From the NCBI GenBank assembly GCA_934045905.1, contig OW203769.1, positions 28,901,899 to 28,965,898 on the forward strand: a DNA stretch of 64,000 nt. The letters run 5' to 3'. The position numbers were made by a program, and so were the translations under genes. Below, piece after piece: positions 18,244 through 28,381 of this stretch (position 1 is its first letter; every line of letters starts with the position of its first letter). Under the pieces are notes generated by a model, which saw only the letters and a program-made list of their open reading frames with translations, had not been told where the DNA came from and did no database searches. Source of the DNA: Leuctra nigra. Its lineage: Eukaryota > Arthropoda > Insecta > Plecoptera > Leuctridae.

Positions 18244-20427
18244 ATGAAGACGGTGTCTGGATCAGGCCCAAGGCCTAAAAAGAAATGCAAGAGCCCGAAA
18301 AAGCAGTGCCGCTACTCTCCGAGCAAAGTCTCAAATGCACTTCGCGCCGTGGATTCCGGGATGTCCGTTAGTCGTGCTGGCCGACTTTTTGGCGTTCCTA
18401 GAACCACCCTGTGGAACAAAGTGAACAATGTGGTGCCAAAGAATACCAGCCATCCTGGACCGGTGTCCGTTTTGCCTGTCGAGGTAGAAACAAATTTAAA
18501 AGATTATGTATTGAATGTGGCACGGAGAGGCTTTCCTCTAGACAGGGCTAGCATTGCTGACTCGGTAAAGAAAATAGTTGAAGCCATGAATTTGGAGACA
18601 CCGTTTGTAGACAATCGTCCTTCTCGCAAGTGGATGGAAGGCTTTCTGCGAAGACATCCGGAGATTTCCGTTAAACACGCCGAGCATCTGGGGAAAGCTC
18701 GATCGCTGGTAACTGAAAGATCTATTAGAAACTGGCACGCAGAAGTTTTAAGTTCATTTGCCACCGATGGAATTGAATCCACGTTATTGGATGATTCTCG
18801 TCGAGTGTGGAACTGTGACGAAACAGCAATATTTTTAGCTCCCAAAGGCCAGTATATATTCGGACCCCGTAACGAAACAGTATACAGTGTCTCTGAGAAT
18901 TCTGACAAGGAATGCGTAACAGTTCTGTTTACAGTAAATGCGAGTGGCACAATGGCACCTCCATTAGCCCTTTTTGGTTACGAACGGTTACCATCAGATA
19001 TAACTTCAAACTGTCCTGATACATGGGGCATTGGTAAGTCCGAACGAGGATGGATGACTGGCCAAAGTTTCTTTGAATATGTTGCAAACGTTTTCCTTCC
19101 ATTTCTAAAACAGAACAACATACCATTTCCTATCGTTTTGTTTCTTGATGGTCATAAATCGCATATTACAAAGCACTTAAACGATTTGTGTAACAAAGAA
19201 GGAATAGTTCTGGTTGCGTTGTTACCAAACGCAACAGCTATCTTACAGCCCTTGGATGTCTCCGTTTTTAAGCCCTTAAAAACTTCGTGGTTGAAAACCA
19301 CAAAGAAGTGGCGCATTGATCACGAGGGGCAGGAGATTACAAAGCAAACTCTTTGCACAGCCGTGGATCAAGCGATTCACACAGTTGATTTAACAAAAGC
19401 AATTGTTTCTGGATTTAGAGCTACCGGACTCTTCCCGTACAATGCAGACAATGTGGACTATTCCAAATGTGTCCTTAAGTCCAAACCTGCTGCGTACACT
19501 CCGCAGGTTGAAATGAAGAATGTGTCGCATCTGGATTTTCTAGAATCAAAAATCACACCCACAGTTCTTGAACAGTTCAAGATATTAAAAGGGGAAGAGT
19601 GGACTGGTGATACCAGTGCAACGATGCTTTACGATGTGTGGAAACAATTTCTTCAGAACGATCAGCAAACAATCATAAGTGAAGAGTGCCTCGTCACAAA
19701 TCCTGTTCCAAGATCAGAATCGGAACAGACACCACTGATACAAGTTTGCACTACTTCAGCAACTCCAACACAACAGATTCAGCCCGGCACCAGTCAAGAG
19801 TCCGAAAAGGATTTCTCTTCTCCCTCGGTTCAAGCTATTTTTGAACAGACCCTTTTCTGGCCTGGAACTCCTAAGAAGAAGACCACCAGAAAACGTCTGA
19901 AGATGCCAAGCGTTCTTACCGGCTCTGCCTGGAAGGCAGTAAATGATGAGAAAAAGAGAGTAAACGAAGAGAAAGAAATTGCCAAGAAAGAACGATTGGA
20001 AAAGAGATTACAGAAAAGAAGGGAGAAGGAAGCGCAAAGAGGCACATTGAAAAAGAAAGGGAAAATGAGCCCTGTTGAGAGTGCAGGCAGTGCATCCGAG
20101 GATGATCCGTTACTGACTCAAGATGTATCCAGCGATGATGAAGTATTGAGCACATACAAAAAAGTTAGAAATGTATGTACCAATAATCTGCAAGTATCTG
20201 TAGAGAACCTGAAACAAGGTGCATTCGTGCTTGTTGAGTTTAAGGCTGGCAATCGGCAATCAGTGACTTACACGTACGTCTGTATCGTTCAGCGACCACC
20301 GGAAGAAGATGAAGACAGTATCGATGTAACCCTGCTGAAAAATCTTAGCAAGATCTTGCTAAGATCTTGCCAAGATCTTAGCAAGATGTTGCAAACAAGA
20401 TCTTGCAAGATCTTGCCAAGATCTTAG
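18244..20427 (+). CDS. pogo-type transposase (DD35D), truncated by insertion
   Basis: Cuts and pastes its own element in the nucleus. Visible parts: a basic N-terminus; a psq-type helix-turn-helix at about residues 20-65 (YSPSKVSNALRAV through GVPRTTLWNKV); a CENPB-type DNA-binding domain at about 75-145 (WMEGFLRRHPEISVK); and the DDE_1 catalytic core with D192 (WNCDETAIF), D302 (LFLDGHKSH) and D338 (LQPLDVSVFKPLK), a D35D spacing typical of pogo/Tigger/Jerky. A Lys/Arg-rich coiled segment lies at about 565-610. The start follows the last copy of the tandem leader. Homologous coding ends at 20328, where the AAGATCTTGC element begins; the remaining 33 codons are read from that element. The original C-terminus resumes at 22094. 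The catalytic core has no internal stop. Confidence 0.93.
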   Translation: MKTVSGSGPRPKKKCKSPKKQCRYSPSKVSNALRAVDSGMSVSRAGRLFGVPRTTLWNKVNNVVPKNTSHPGPVSVLPVEVETNLKDYVLNVARRGFPLDRASIADSVKKIVEAMNLETPFVDNRPSRKWMEGFLRRHPEISVKHAEHLGKARSLVTERSIRNWHAEVLSSFATDGIESTLLDDSRRVWNCDETAIFLAPKGQYIFGPRNETVYSVSENSDKECVTVLFTVNASGTMAPPLALFGYERLPSDITSNCPDTWGIGKSERGWMTGQSFFEYVANVFLPFLKQNNIPFPIVLFLDGHKSHITKHLNDLCNKEGIVLVALLPNATAILQPLDVSVFKPLKTSWLKTTKKWRIDHEGQEITKQTLCTAVDQAIHTVDLTKAIVSGFRATGLFPYNADNVDYSKCVLKSKPAAYTPQVEMKNVSHLDFLESKITPTVLEQFKILKGEEWTGDTSATMLYDVWKQFLQNDQQTIISEECLVTNPVPRSESEQTPLIQVCTTSATPTQQIQPGTSQESEKDFSSPSVQAIFEQTLFWPGTPKKKTTRKRLKMPSVLTGSAWKAVNDEKKRVNEEKEIAKKERLEKRLQKRREKEAQRGTLKKKGKMSPVESAGSASEDDPLLTQDVSSDDEVLSTYKKVRNVCTNNLQVSVENLKQGAFVLVEFKAGNRQSVTYTYVCIVQRPPEEDEDSIDVTLLKNLSKILLRSCQDLSKMLQTRSCKILPRS

Positions 20428-20701
20428 GAAGATCTTGCAAGATCTTGCCAAGATCTTGCAAGATCTTGGCAAGATCTTGCAAGATATTAGCAAGATCTTG
20501 CAAGATCTTGCTAAGAGATCTTGCTAAGATCTTCCTAAGATCTTGCTAAGATCTTGCCAAGATCTTGCAAGATGCTGCCAAAAAAACGTTAAAATTTCAT
20601 AAAAAAATAAAATTTTCTATATTTATGAATACTCATTTGCATTCGGGAAACCTCTTCTGAAGTATTGGACAAGGTTTGATTACACATTTCAATTATAAAA
20701 T

Positions 20702-20780
20702 CCCGTGGAACCGCCGTGTTTTGAACCTGCGATCTCGTGGTCCGTAGTCGAGCGTCTTACCGAGTAGGCCACCGGTGCAG
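20702..20780 (-). ncRNA. tRNA-like sequence (possible SINE head)
   Basis: On the minus strand: an A-box-like TGGCCTACTCGG with GTAAGACGC, a possible anticodon arm CTCG...CGAG, and a B-box-like GGTTCAAAACA. The B box is degenerate and the acceptor stem does not pair well, so a functional tRNA is unlikely. A tRNA-derived SINE head or decayed tRNA is the better reading. Confidence 0.4.
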
Positions 20781-20969
20781 ACAAGACTTAGCTGCGCTAA
20801 TAGTGATCATATTGAGTTTTCATATTTAAGTGAACATATTTATATTATTTAGTGTATCATTATATTGTTATTAACATGATAAAATAGGAGAAACGATAAA
20901 TATTAAGATTTATTTACAAAATAAATTGATCTGTGATATTTCCCCATAAAATATATCAGCTCACGCTCT

Positions 20970-21630
20970 GTAATATAATTACTATAGTTTATTTTACTAG
21001 GTGATGTGGTGCAAATTTTCTAAGTCAATGAAGTAAAAATTCTGTAGTTTATATACCTTACTACTACAAATACTGTAGTAAAAAGTCAATGAAGATACTT
21101 CAGAATTTACTAAACTACAATATAAATCGGCTATAGTAAACATACTGTAGATTACACTTTTCTTTACTACAGATGAGATACTATAGATTTTCAATGAAGT
21201 ATATACTACCTATAGAACTTACTATAGCAAACTTATTCTGTCTGTAGTCAAAGTACTCTAGCTACATACTTCGAATTACTACAGTGAAGTACGTTCCCTA
21301 TAACTTTACTATAGAAAACTGCAGTATATATCGCAAGTAGTAAAAACACTATAGTACATACTTAGAATTATTATTATTATTTATTTATCAACAATTACTA
21401 CAGTAGGTCAAGTATATTTACTCCAGAGTAAAAAACAGTCTATTTCAGCGGTAGTAAAAATACTGTAGTTTATACTTTAGTTTACCACCGATACTGTAGA
21501 ATTTACTTCAGTAATCTATGGTATTATGGAGTAAGTTTTTGCATGTACTTCAAGTACTATAGCACATACTATAGTTTACTACACGTTATTACATAATACT
21601 TTGGAATACCTACCTACTTCAAAATATACT
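20970..21630. repeat. TACTGTAGTA/ACTATAGTA degenerate palindrome cluster
   Basis: More than a dozen short variants of TACTGTAGT, ACTATAGT and ACTACAG in both orientations. They lie in the middle of the AAGATCTTGC element. This may be a nested element of its own or the core of the host element; no borders can be set. Confidence 0.6.
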
Positions 21631-22093
21631 ATAGGAAATTTTCCTAAGGGCCTTAGCAAGATCTTGAAAAAATCTTGGTAAGATCTTGGCAAGATCTTGG
21701 CAAGATCTTGGTAAGATCTTGGCAAGATCTTGATTAGGTCTTGTAAAGATCTTGATAAAATCTTATTAAGATATTACCAAGATCTTACCAAGATCTTACC
21801 AAGATCTTGGTAAGATCTTGGCAAGATCTTGATTAGGTCTTGTCAAGATCTTGATAAGATCTTATCAAGATATTACCAAGATCTTGGTAAGATCTTGGCA
21901 AGATCTTGGTAAGATCTTAGCAAGATCTTGATTAGGTCTTGTCAAGATCTTGATAAGATCTTATCAAGATATTACCAAGATCTTGTCAAGATCTTGGTAA
22001 ATCCAAGATCTTGATAAGATCTTAGCAAGATCTTGGTTAATACAAGATCTTAGCAAGATCTTGCAAGATCTTGGCAAGAATTTTCAGCAGGGA

Positions 22094-22279
22094 AGCGTAA
22101 TGGCTTTAAAATGCCTCGATAAATCGAAAACTACTTTTTCGCCAGACGATACAGATGTGTCTTTCGTTACACTAGATCAAATAAAGTCAGTTTTGCCCCA
22201 GCCTAAAATTCTTATGAATGGGAATAGAATGAGGTATGTTTTTGGTGTGGCTGTAGATAGTGTCTTTGAGCGAGCCTAG
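22094..22279 (+). pseudogene. C-terminal end of the interrupted pogo transposase
   Basis: Encodes SVMALKCLDKSKTTFSPDDT, then DVSFVTLDQIKSVLPQP and a C-terminal DSVFERA before the stop. It follows directly on codon 695 of the ORF at 18244 once the insertion is ignored, and aligns with the tail of the ORF at 12457-12954. It has no start codon of its own and is a stranded exon-like remnant. Confidence 0.88.
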
Positions 22280-22330
22280 GTACTACTGATTGTAATTAGT
22301 ATTAGGCCTTTTTCATTTTATCTTCGAAGC

Positions 22331-22508
22331 GTCTATACGTACGACGATCGTGCGCGACAGATCATGCACGGTCGTCGAGTGAATAGCCGGCCTATTATGC
22401 CAAGGCTATTCGCACGACGAGCGGCACGACTGTCACGCACGAGTTCTGGTAGTTCGCGCAACAGCGCTAGTCGCACGACCGTCATGCACGATTCTCGTGA
22501 GTATAGAC
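22331..22508. mobile_element. short inverted-repeat element inside the pogo 3' region
   Basis: The ends GTCTATACGTACGA and, inverted, TCTCGTGAGTATAGAC bound 178 bp rich in GTCGTGC/GCACGAC inverted blocks. A second inner inverted repeat (GAATAGCC...GGCTATTC) lies at its centre. No target duplication is clear. Confidence 0.5.
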
Positions 22509-23089
22509 TCGGCATAGACTAGTTTATCAGGTTATCAGTTCAACAAATTTCATAATCTACCTAGAAATGTGACATTTCATTCAGTAAATAAATATTAATA
22601 ATGTTTCCGCAAGTACATCATGTTGTTTTTGTTCATCATCATGTTGTGTTTTTTACATTGTATCTTAAATGTTTTGTACTACATCATGTTGTATCATACA
22701 TGTTTAGTAATATTATTTGTTTGAGATTATTTTGGATACATTTTGCTTGCTTAGGTACATTACTACAACCTATAAAGCCTAATTTTTGTATGTGTCCATA
22801 AGTGGCACATTTCGTGTCCATAACTGGAACAGAGCTTGTCCATAAGTGGTGCAAATGCTCCAAAAATTTATAAAATAAAATAACTTTTTCTAAAAAAAAT
22901 TTAGATTTTTTTCTCCCTATTAAATGTCTTCCCAATACTCCATTCCTTCATTTAAAATCCTGTGCTCAGTTTTACCTTGAATAGTTTGCTCTACATGACT
23001 TAAAATGTAAGGAAAATTTCTTAACCTGCCCATAACCGGTACATTCACCCTACATGTTTTTATCAGGGGGGTTCTATATCATCTTGAGA

Positions 23090-23170
23090 GTGGACACTCG
23101 CAGCGTAGACTGAAGCAGGATTCAAGCCGCCATCACTCCTACTTTCCCCGCTGAGCTAAGGCCAGGCAGA
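23090..23170 (-). ncRNA. tRNA-like sequence (possible SINE head)
   Basis: On the minus strand: an A box TTAGCTCAGCGG close to consensus and a B-box-like GGCTTGAATCC, at tRNA-like spacing. It lies just outside the right end of the pogo element. The lack of an obvious acceptor stem argues for a tRNA-derived SINE or relic rather than an active tRNA. Confidence 0.45.
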
Positions 23171-23248
23171 CAGCGAATAAAAATAAAATCACATTGCTGT
23201 TGCTGTTGAATATGAGTCAAGGAGTTTATTCAAAATGCTATATAATAT

Positions 23249-23884
23249 TAGGGATGTCGGCGGGTACTCGGGCGGTTCCAGGTAATCAATTACTCGGGTA
23301 ATAAATAATACTCGAGGGTCAATGGTTTTTTTTTATTGATATTTGTGGTTTAGAGTGTAGCGTGAAAGACAGACGTTTACGCTCAGTCATCAGCTGCGCC
23401 TCTCAAGGGCAAGCTCAACGACCTTGCTTTGCTGAGGGAAGTGAGAAGGGAATGGGGCAGGAGGGGTGCAACCATGTGGAGGGAGTAGCAAGCACGGGAA
23501 AAATGCATTAGTATTTTGTTTTCAATCGCGTTGCAGGCCAGAGTGAAAGTTGAGCCGCGGGTGGAAAAGGTGCATAAATTTGTGTTTTCTTAATATTGAA
23601 GTTGTCAGTTATATCATAGAATGTTATTATTAGTCCAAGTGATTCTACATGACAAATCCATCCTGTTTCTCAAACTTTTTAAAGGACAAGTCCACACAGA
23701 TGGCCCAGAGAGAGGGTCATACACTCCTCACAAGTAGCTGGCTACATACAGTGCCGCATGTTTATTAAAGTTGATGTTTTTTATGGTGGGGGGGGGGGGG
23801 GGGAGGGGGGTAATTACCTGATTCCGACCCGAGTATTTATGACAGTTACCAGATTCCTGATTTTCGGACCCGCCGACATCCCTA
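23249..23884. mobile_element. hAT-like MITE with ACTCGG/ACCCG ends
   Basis: The ends TAGGGATGTCGGCGGGT and its inverse bound 636 bp. The flanks CTATATAA (2 bp away on the left) and CTATATAT (right) are a 7/8 match, suggesting an imperfect 8-bp duplication. Subterminal TTACTCGGGTAAT resembles the hAT MITE at 9398. There is a G run at 23786-23807. No ORF. Confidence 0.75.
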
Positions 23885-24816
23885 CTATATATCAAAATTC
23901 TATAATTTAGCAGTTTTTGAAGAATGGAGAATCGGAAAACAGGACAGTCCCTAGACTCTCAGTTAAATAATACAACAAACCGCATCTCCACTAAGTTTAT
24001 TAATTGGCGGGCAAATCTTCTTTACAATGACTGTGGTGGCGCCGCCACTTGCGAAAATGATGTACCTACTATGCTAGCACCACAAAATGAAAATCAGCTA
24101 GAACTTAGGCGGCCCATTCAAGTTATCGGATTCACTTCAGGAAAGTTTAGTTTGGCAAAGTGTGAATTTAGGCAGAAGGTCTGGATGGTGCTGCTTAGTT
24201 ACACCCTAGCGGCGTTGTAAGCGTAAATTGAACAGACTTTATCAGTTCACAAACTTTTGAAATCTTTTGGATTTTTGAGCTTACAATTATTCTAATTTTG
24301 AAGAAAACAAACATTTTTCATAATTTTCACATAAATTTGAATGAATGTTCAGCACGTTCAGCATGTTCAGCATGGAATTCATTATACACATTATTGGTTT
24401 TTATGCCTGATGGCAGGATTTTAAGAGGTCTGGGTAAGCGAAAGGTGATTTTTATGTGTGATCACCTTCAAAGTGATTTTTTTAAATTTTGTCTTCAACT
24501 CTTCATACTAACAGAATTTAAAAAACTCGGAAAGTAGCAACCCATTCCAGTTTAATAGACTACATATTGCCACACACTGGAGTACACTATGACCTCTGGT
24601 ACGGCCTCAAAGTGATACGATTATATGGAATGGGTCCACTACTATCTGATTTGTCTAAATTCTGTTAGCGTGAAGACAAAATTGAAATAAAACGCTTAGA
24701 CGAACAGTGTGTTTTCCCTTTCTCTTACCAATGCCTCATTGCATTCATTCTAGATTGATTATTTTAGCGTCTCTTCCATTCTCTTCGCCTCTACTTCCCA
24801 CGCCTGCGCTACTCAC
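23885..24816. other. ZMYND8 intron sequence
   Basis: No bounded element. A stretch at 24567-24615 (CACACACTGGAGTACA, CCTCAAAGTG) recurs at 37385-37432 and is a short dispersed repeat. Confidence 0.45.
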
Positions 24817-25010
24817 TTCCGCGCGACTTGCTACGACTCAGCTGCAGTCTCGAACACCGCGCAGTGCTTCTGCCCCGGCTGCGACGGCTGTCGTCCGAGT
24901 CATAGTCCGAGGCCGGACTACTCGCGCGACTGTGGCTCGATCTCACTCGTCTCCTCTGTGCGCGACTTTCCTCCATTGCACCGACGATGAGGTCGTGCTC
25001 TGGAGATGAG
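24817..25010 (-). CDS. ZMYND8: ZMYND8-like chromatin reader, N-terminal Ser/Arg-rich exon
   Basis: A 194-bp exon encoding SSPEHDLIVGAMEESRAQRR, then a Ser/Arg/Asp-rich stretch with SRASSPASDYDSDDSRRSRG and KSRG. It is probably disordered and probably phosphorylated. Splice sites: acceptor GTCTTCAG before 25010 and donor GTGAGT at 24816-24811. It enters with one base of a split codon, so at least one more exon with the start codon lies further upstream; I could not find it. Its phase 1 end fits the exon at 17241-17359. The plus-strand ORF over the same bases is a shadow. Confidence 0.6.
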
Positions 25011-27183
25011 CTGAAGACAACAATTAAGATTATAAATTATCCGCACAATTTCAATTGTTGTCGATTTTACTAAGCCATCTGGAATTTATTGAAGTAAAAT
25101 GATCAACTAAAAAAGTGCATGTATTTTGCATATGAAACAAATGACAATAGCTTGCTTCTTGTACGGACCTAGTTGCTTACAGCATACCTATTACAATTTT
25201 TATCAAAAATCTAAACTAAATTTTACTGTCATTAATATTTGAACCATTGAAGGTGTTCATTTATAGTCATTGTTACATTTGCTAGGTAGGTTAGTTAATT
25301 TACGTAGGTACTACTTTCACGTTTCCCAATTAAATCTTCGATAACTAGAATTCATTAGCCCTTATTTAGGTGACATTTTGATGAAGTAAGTAAAAGTAGA
25401 AGTTTTTTTAATCGCTTCAACCAAATGTTCTACATTGAATTGAAATTGCTATAAATGACAATTTTAGAAATATTTAGATTGAAAAAGACACTTTGGCAAA
25501 TTTGACATTAGGTAGGGACAGTATACATAGAATTTGAAATGTAAACTTTATTAATAATATCAAAAATAAATAGGGCATTGACTTGCTTGCCTCATTCAAA
25601 CAGCATAAAAATACATGGAACAATGTTTTCTAAGTACTAGACCTGTACCAACGAAACAACCATAGCTTTAACATAACTGTAAATCATGTACAATGGAATA
25701 TATACAGTCTTGTTCCAATTAACCAGTGGAGTGCTGAATCACAATGTAATGTGGGAGATTCACTAGACAGTACAGTTTGAATGGGACTACCTACAGTGTT
25801 GCCAGATGACAAGCACACTCTTGCTAGGTACCACATACATGCGTGACCTTCAGACAACTAAGAGGCAAACAAAAATGTGAAGCATTTCCTTACCTTCCTC
25901 CCCCACTGCGACGCAATAGATTATATAAAAACATGACTGAATCATAAAAGAGATCCATTTTAATATGTGATGCAGGATGTTGCTTGTTTCACGATTGGCA
26001 AACAGTAGAATAATTACTATATCGGAAAGGAATGAAATGTTACGTGGCAGAAACGAACAAGGTAGTACAGTACCAACTAGCTACATAAAAATTGCCTACT
26101 ACCTAGGTAATTATTATAGTGCTGTGGAAATTTAAATACTTACTTTATTACTACGGTTGGGTAAAGGTATTACAAAACGAATAAACATTGCAAGGAATCC
26201 AAGACGATTTAAATAGCACACGTGATTGAGCTATAAATGTTGGTACCTATTGAAACGATCAAGTCCGGTGAGAGTCTAGTGGGGAGAACTCAAGGTCAAC
26301 CAATTGCACACTCTTATCGGCTACTTAGCAAGGCTCGACAGCACGTAGCCAAACGAAGCTCTGGGCATGCATCAAGGACGCACACTTCAGGGGGAGGGGG
26401 GAAATTTTACATTTCGGTTGATACATGTTGATAAATCTGATACAATCAGTGGGGGTGGTTGAAAAGTGATGCAGTGTGCCAGTGGGAGGAGGGGAGGCGA
26501 GGAGGTCAAAATAACCCACTTTTAGCATGAATATCTTTTATGCACACCCCCTTCCTAACTGTATTTTTAGCAAGACTTTCAGTCATGTACTACAAACTTT
26601 TAGCCAATCGGATTACACCGTTGCCAGATGGTGTGATTGAGTTTGTTGAACACATTGAAATTACTCAACATTACATGCCTAAAACGTGTACCAATGTATA
26701 CCTAACTTTATTTACGTTATATCGCAGACTACAGAATTATTATCAATTATCATACAGGTGCTAAAATAAAAAATAATGATACCAAGGTAGGTAGGTACCA
26801 ATATTTCGTGTAACCTTACATCTAGCCTATGTATCGGCTTCGATTCGATGCTTCCCCAGCGGGCGGTGGTTATCCATGCTTACCTACCTACATCATGAAC
26901 TTACTGCCATGATGTATGTACCTATCTTGTACTACTACCTACCTACCCCTTAACAGCATGGCGGCTAAATGCTTACAGAAGAAGATGCACTCATGTCTCA
27001 TCACATCAGGGAATAACTTTGCTGTCTGACAACAACCTGTAACTCAATATAACATCCCCTTTGCAGTTTATATATATTGAACAATTGCTAGAGCATGCTT
27101 ACAGAGTTGATGCGGCGATTTCCTATTGAAACTGGTTTATTGCGTTCTTCTTCTATGGTCTTGTCGTTTTGTCTTGACTTCTT
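25011..27183. other. region between the ZMYND8 and MTMR9 5' ends
   Basis: AT-rich, with TAGGTAGGTACC-type microsatellites (26783-26800, 26880-26950). No gene was recognised. It must contain or flank the missing ZMYND8 first exon. Confidence 0.45.
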
Positions 27184-27331
27184 TCTTTACGTTTTGCAGT
27201 TTTGCACTCGCGAAGTGTGGTCTGGTGGTGGTAGTGCGCGCCAGTCGCCGCACAGTGGTTAGTGAGAGAAAGTGGTACTACATTTGACAAGTAGATTTTG
27301 CCACCCCATGATACTTGTTGCCGCCCAAAGT
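27184..27331 (+). promoter_or_regulatory. probable MTMR9 5' leader exon and promoter-proximal region
   Basis: GC content rises (GTGCGCGCCAGTCGCCGCAC) compared with the flanks. A strong donor GTGAGT sits at 27332, and an acceptor CAG at 27581-27583 lies 32 bp before the MTMR9 start codon. Together they suggest a non-coding first exon and a 252-nt intron. The transcription start cannot be placed. The same GC-rich block may serve the divergent ZMYND8 gene. Confidence 0.4.
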
Positions 27332-27615
27332 GTGAGTAGAATTTTATTTTTACTTATCTAGATGATCATTAAAATTTCATAGCACGTATGGTACTACCTC
27401 ATATGAATGAGAGAGGCAGTATTTGTTAACAAATTAAACATAATACGCATCAAGGTTTTAATTCCTAACCTAATTCTCTGACAGCTGTGTCCCATGGTCA
27501 AATTCTGTACTAATATTAAACCTGTATTGCCTTGCCAGAGGTCATGTACCTCATCATTAATACAATGCTTATTTTATCATCAGATTGAAGTAACAAGCGG
27601 CCAGCGGGGATAACG

Positions 27616-27762
27616 ATGGAGTTCGCGGAGTTGATTCTAACGCCGAAGTTGGATGGCGTTATCTTACAAGGATCTCTTCAAAAAGCTGTCGACGGAACGC
27701 TCTGCATTACTGGCCATCACTTAATATTGTCTTCGAGAAAAGAAGGCGTCGAAGAGCTATGG
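27616..27762 (+). CDS. MTMR9: MTMR9 exon 1 (start codon, PH-GRAM domain)
   Basis: This starts a gene of 11 coding exons (569 residues) for myotubularin-related protein 9. MTMR9 is a catalytically inactive myotubularin that pairs with active partners (MTMR6, 7 or 8) and raises their activity on phosphatidylinositol 3-phosphates at membranes. The exon encodes 49 residues opening MEFAELILTPKLDGVIL and then VDGTLCITGHHLILSSR, the start of the PH-GRAM lipid-binding domain. The ATG is in good context and follows a 5' splice acceptor at 27583. Donor GTAATA at 27763, phase 0. All exon joins of the gene keep frame. The known vertebrate protein is about 549 residues, so length fits. Confidence 0.95.
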
Positions 27763-28218
27763 GTAATATTAATAATAAATCCCCATTCTTCGGTGACCTT
27801 TCAGCGCCTGCGGTCAAATGCCAAACACAAACCCCAATAAAAGGCTGTATAGTACCCCACAGATATGGGTGTTTTTCTTTGCTCCTCTATTGTTATGGGG
27901 GGAGGAAGAGATAGTGCCAGAACAATAGCCAAATAGGCGAGGAAATAGGAATTCCAAACAGAAAACCGTTTTTTTCGCTCCTGCAAATTCCGTGACGAAC
28001 GTTCTATCGAGTGTACTAAAGCACTCAATAGTTCTTTCTGCGATAATCTAGCAAGACTATGAACAAAAGCTACTTACGAGAATAGTGATTATAATGAGAG
28101 CCAGTATTTAATTTTTAAATTTTTATATGATCTGCATGATAGTCATAGATAAAACCACTGAGTTGAAAACAGAAAATTAACTCTGAATTGTCGGAGATTG
28201 ATTTATGTCTATTTGCAG

Positions 28219-28381
28219 CTGCTGCATCACAATGTGGACGTTGTCGAACGGAGGCCCAACGGATTGAACGGAGGGAGCCTCGTCATCAAGTGCAAAGATC
28301 TGAGAGTCATTCAGCTCGACATCAGCCAGACGGATGAGTTTGGGAAAGTGGCAACATCGATAGAGAGGCTGTCTTCCATCG
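28219..28381 (+). CDS. MTMR9: MTMR9 exon 2 (PH-GRAM domain)
   Basis: Encodes LLHHNVDVVERRPNGLNGGS and then LVIKCKDLRVIQLDI, the rest of the PH-GRAM domain, and a helix ending SIERLSSI. Acceptor TTTGCAG, donor GTCAGT at 28382, phase 0 in and phase 1 out. Confidence 0.95.

Larger units (their letters stand above)
20330..22092. mobile_element. AAGATCTTGC-palindrome element inserted in the pogo transposase
   Basis: The inverted ends start CCCTGCTGAAAA and are flanked by a 2-bp duplication AA (20328-20329 and 22093-22094); removing the insert restores the frame. The left 250 bp and right 430 bp consist almost entirely of CAAGATCTTG-type palindromes. The central part holds a tRNA-like stretch (20702-20780) and about 650 bp of a second degenerate palindrome type (TACTGTAGTA/ACTATAGT, 20970-21630). 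It has no ORF. The superfamily is unknown to me. Confidence 0.85.
17460..23050 (+). mobile_element. pogo-type DNA transposon with transposase, interrupted by a second element
   Basis: The ends are GGGTGAATGTACCGGTTATG and its inverse, with TA flanks (17458-17459 and 23051-23052). The left end repeats the GTACCGGTTATGGGC motif in tandem; CATAACTGG/CATAAGTGG variants recur at 17887 and 22797-22850, probably transposase-binding sites. The element carries the transposase ORF 18244-20427/22094-22279. Without the 1.76-kb insertion it is about 3.8 kb. It sits in a ZMYND8 intron on the opposite strand to the gene. Confidence 0.93.

Noticed and set aside
20340..22080. CRISPR-like array from the regular AAGATCTTGC repeats
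   Set aside because: The units are short palindromes with no unique spacers, inside a eukaryotic transposon with TIRs and a target duplication.
24707..25009. Plus-strand ORF of 100 codons, Ser/Arg-rich
   Set aside because: It lies over the minus-strand ZMYND8 exon 24817-25010, which has matching splice sites and phases; the plus frame is a shadow.
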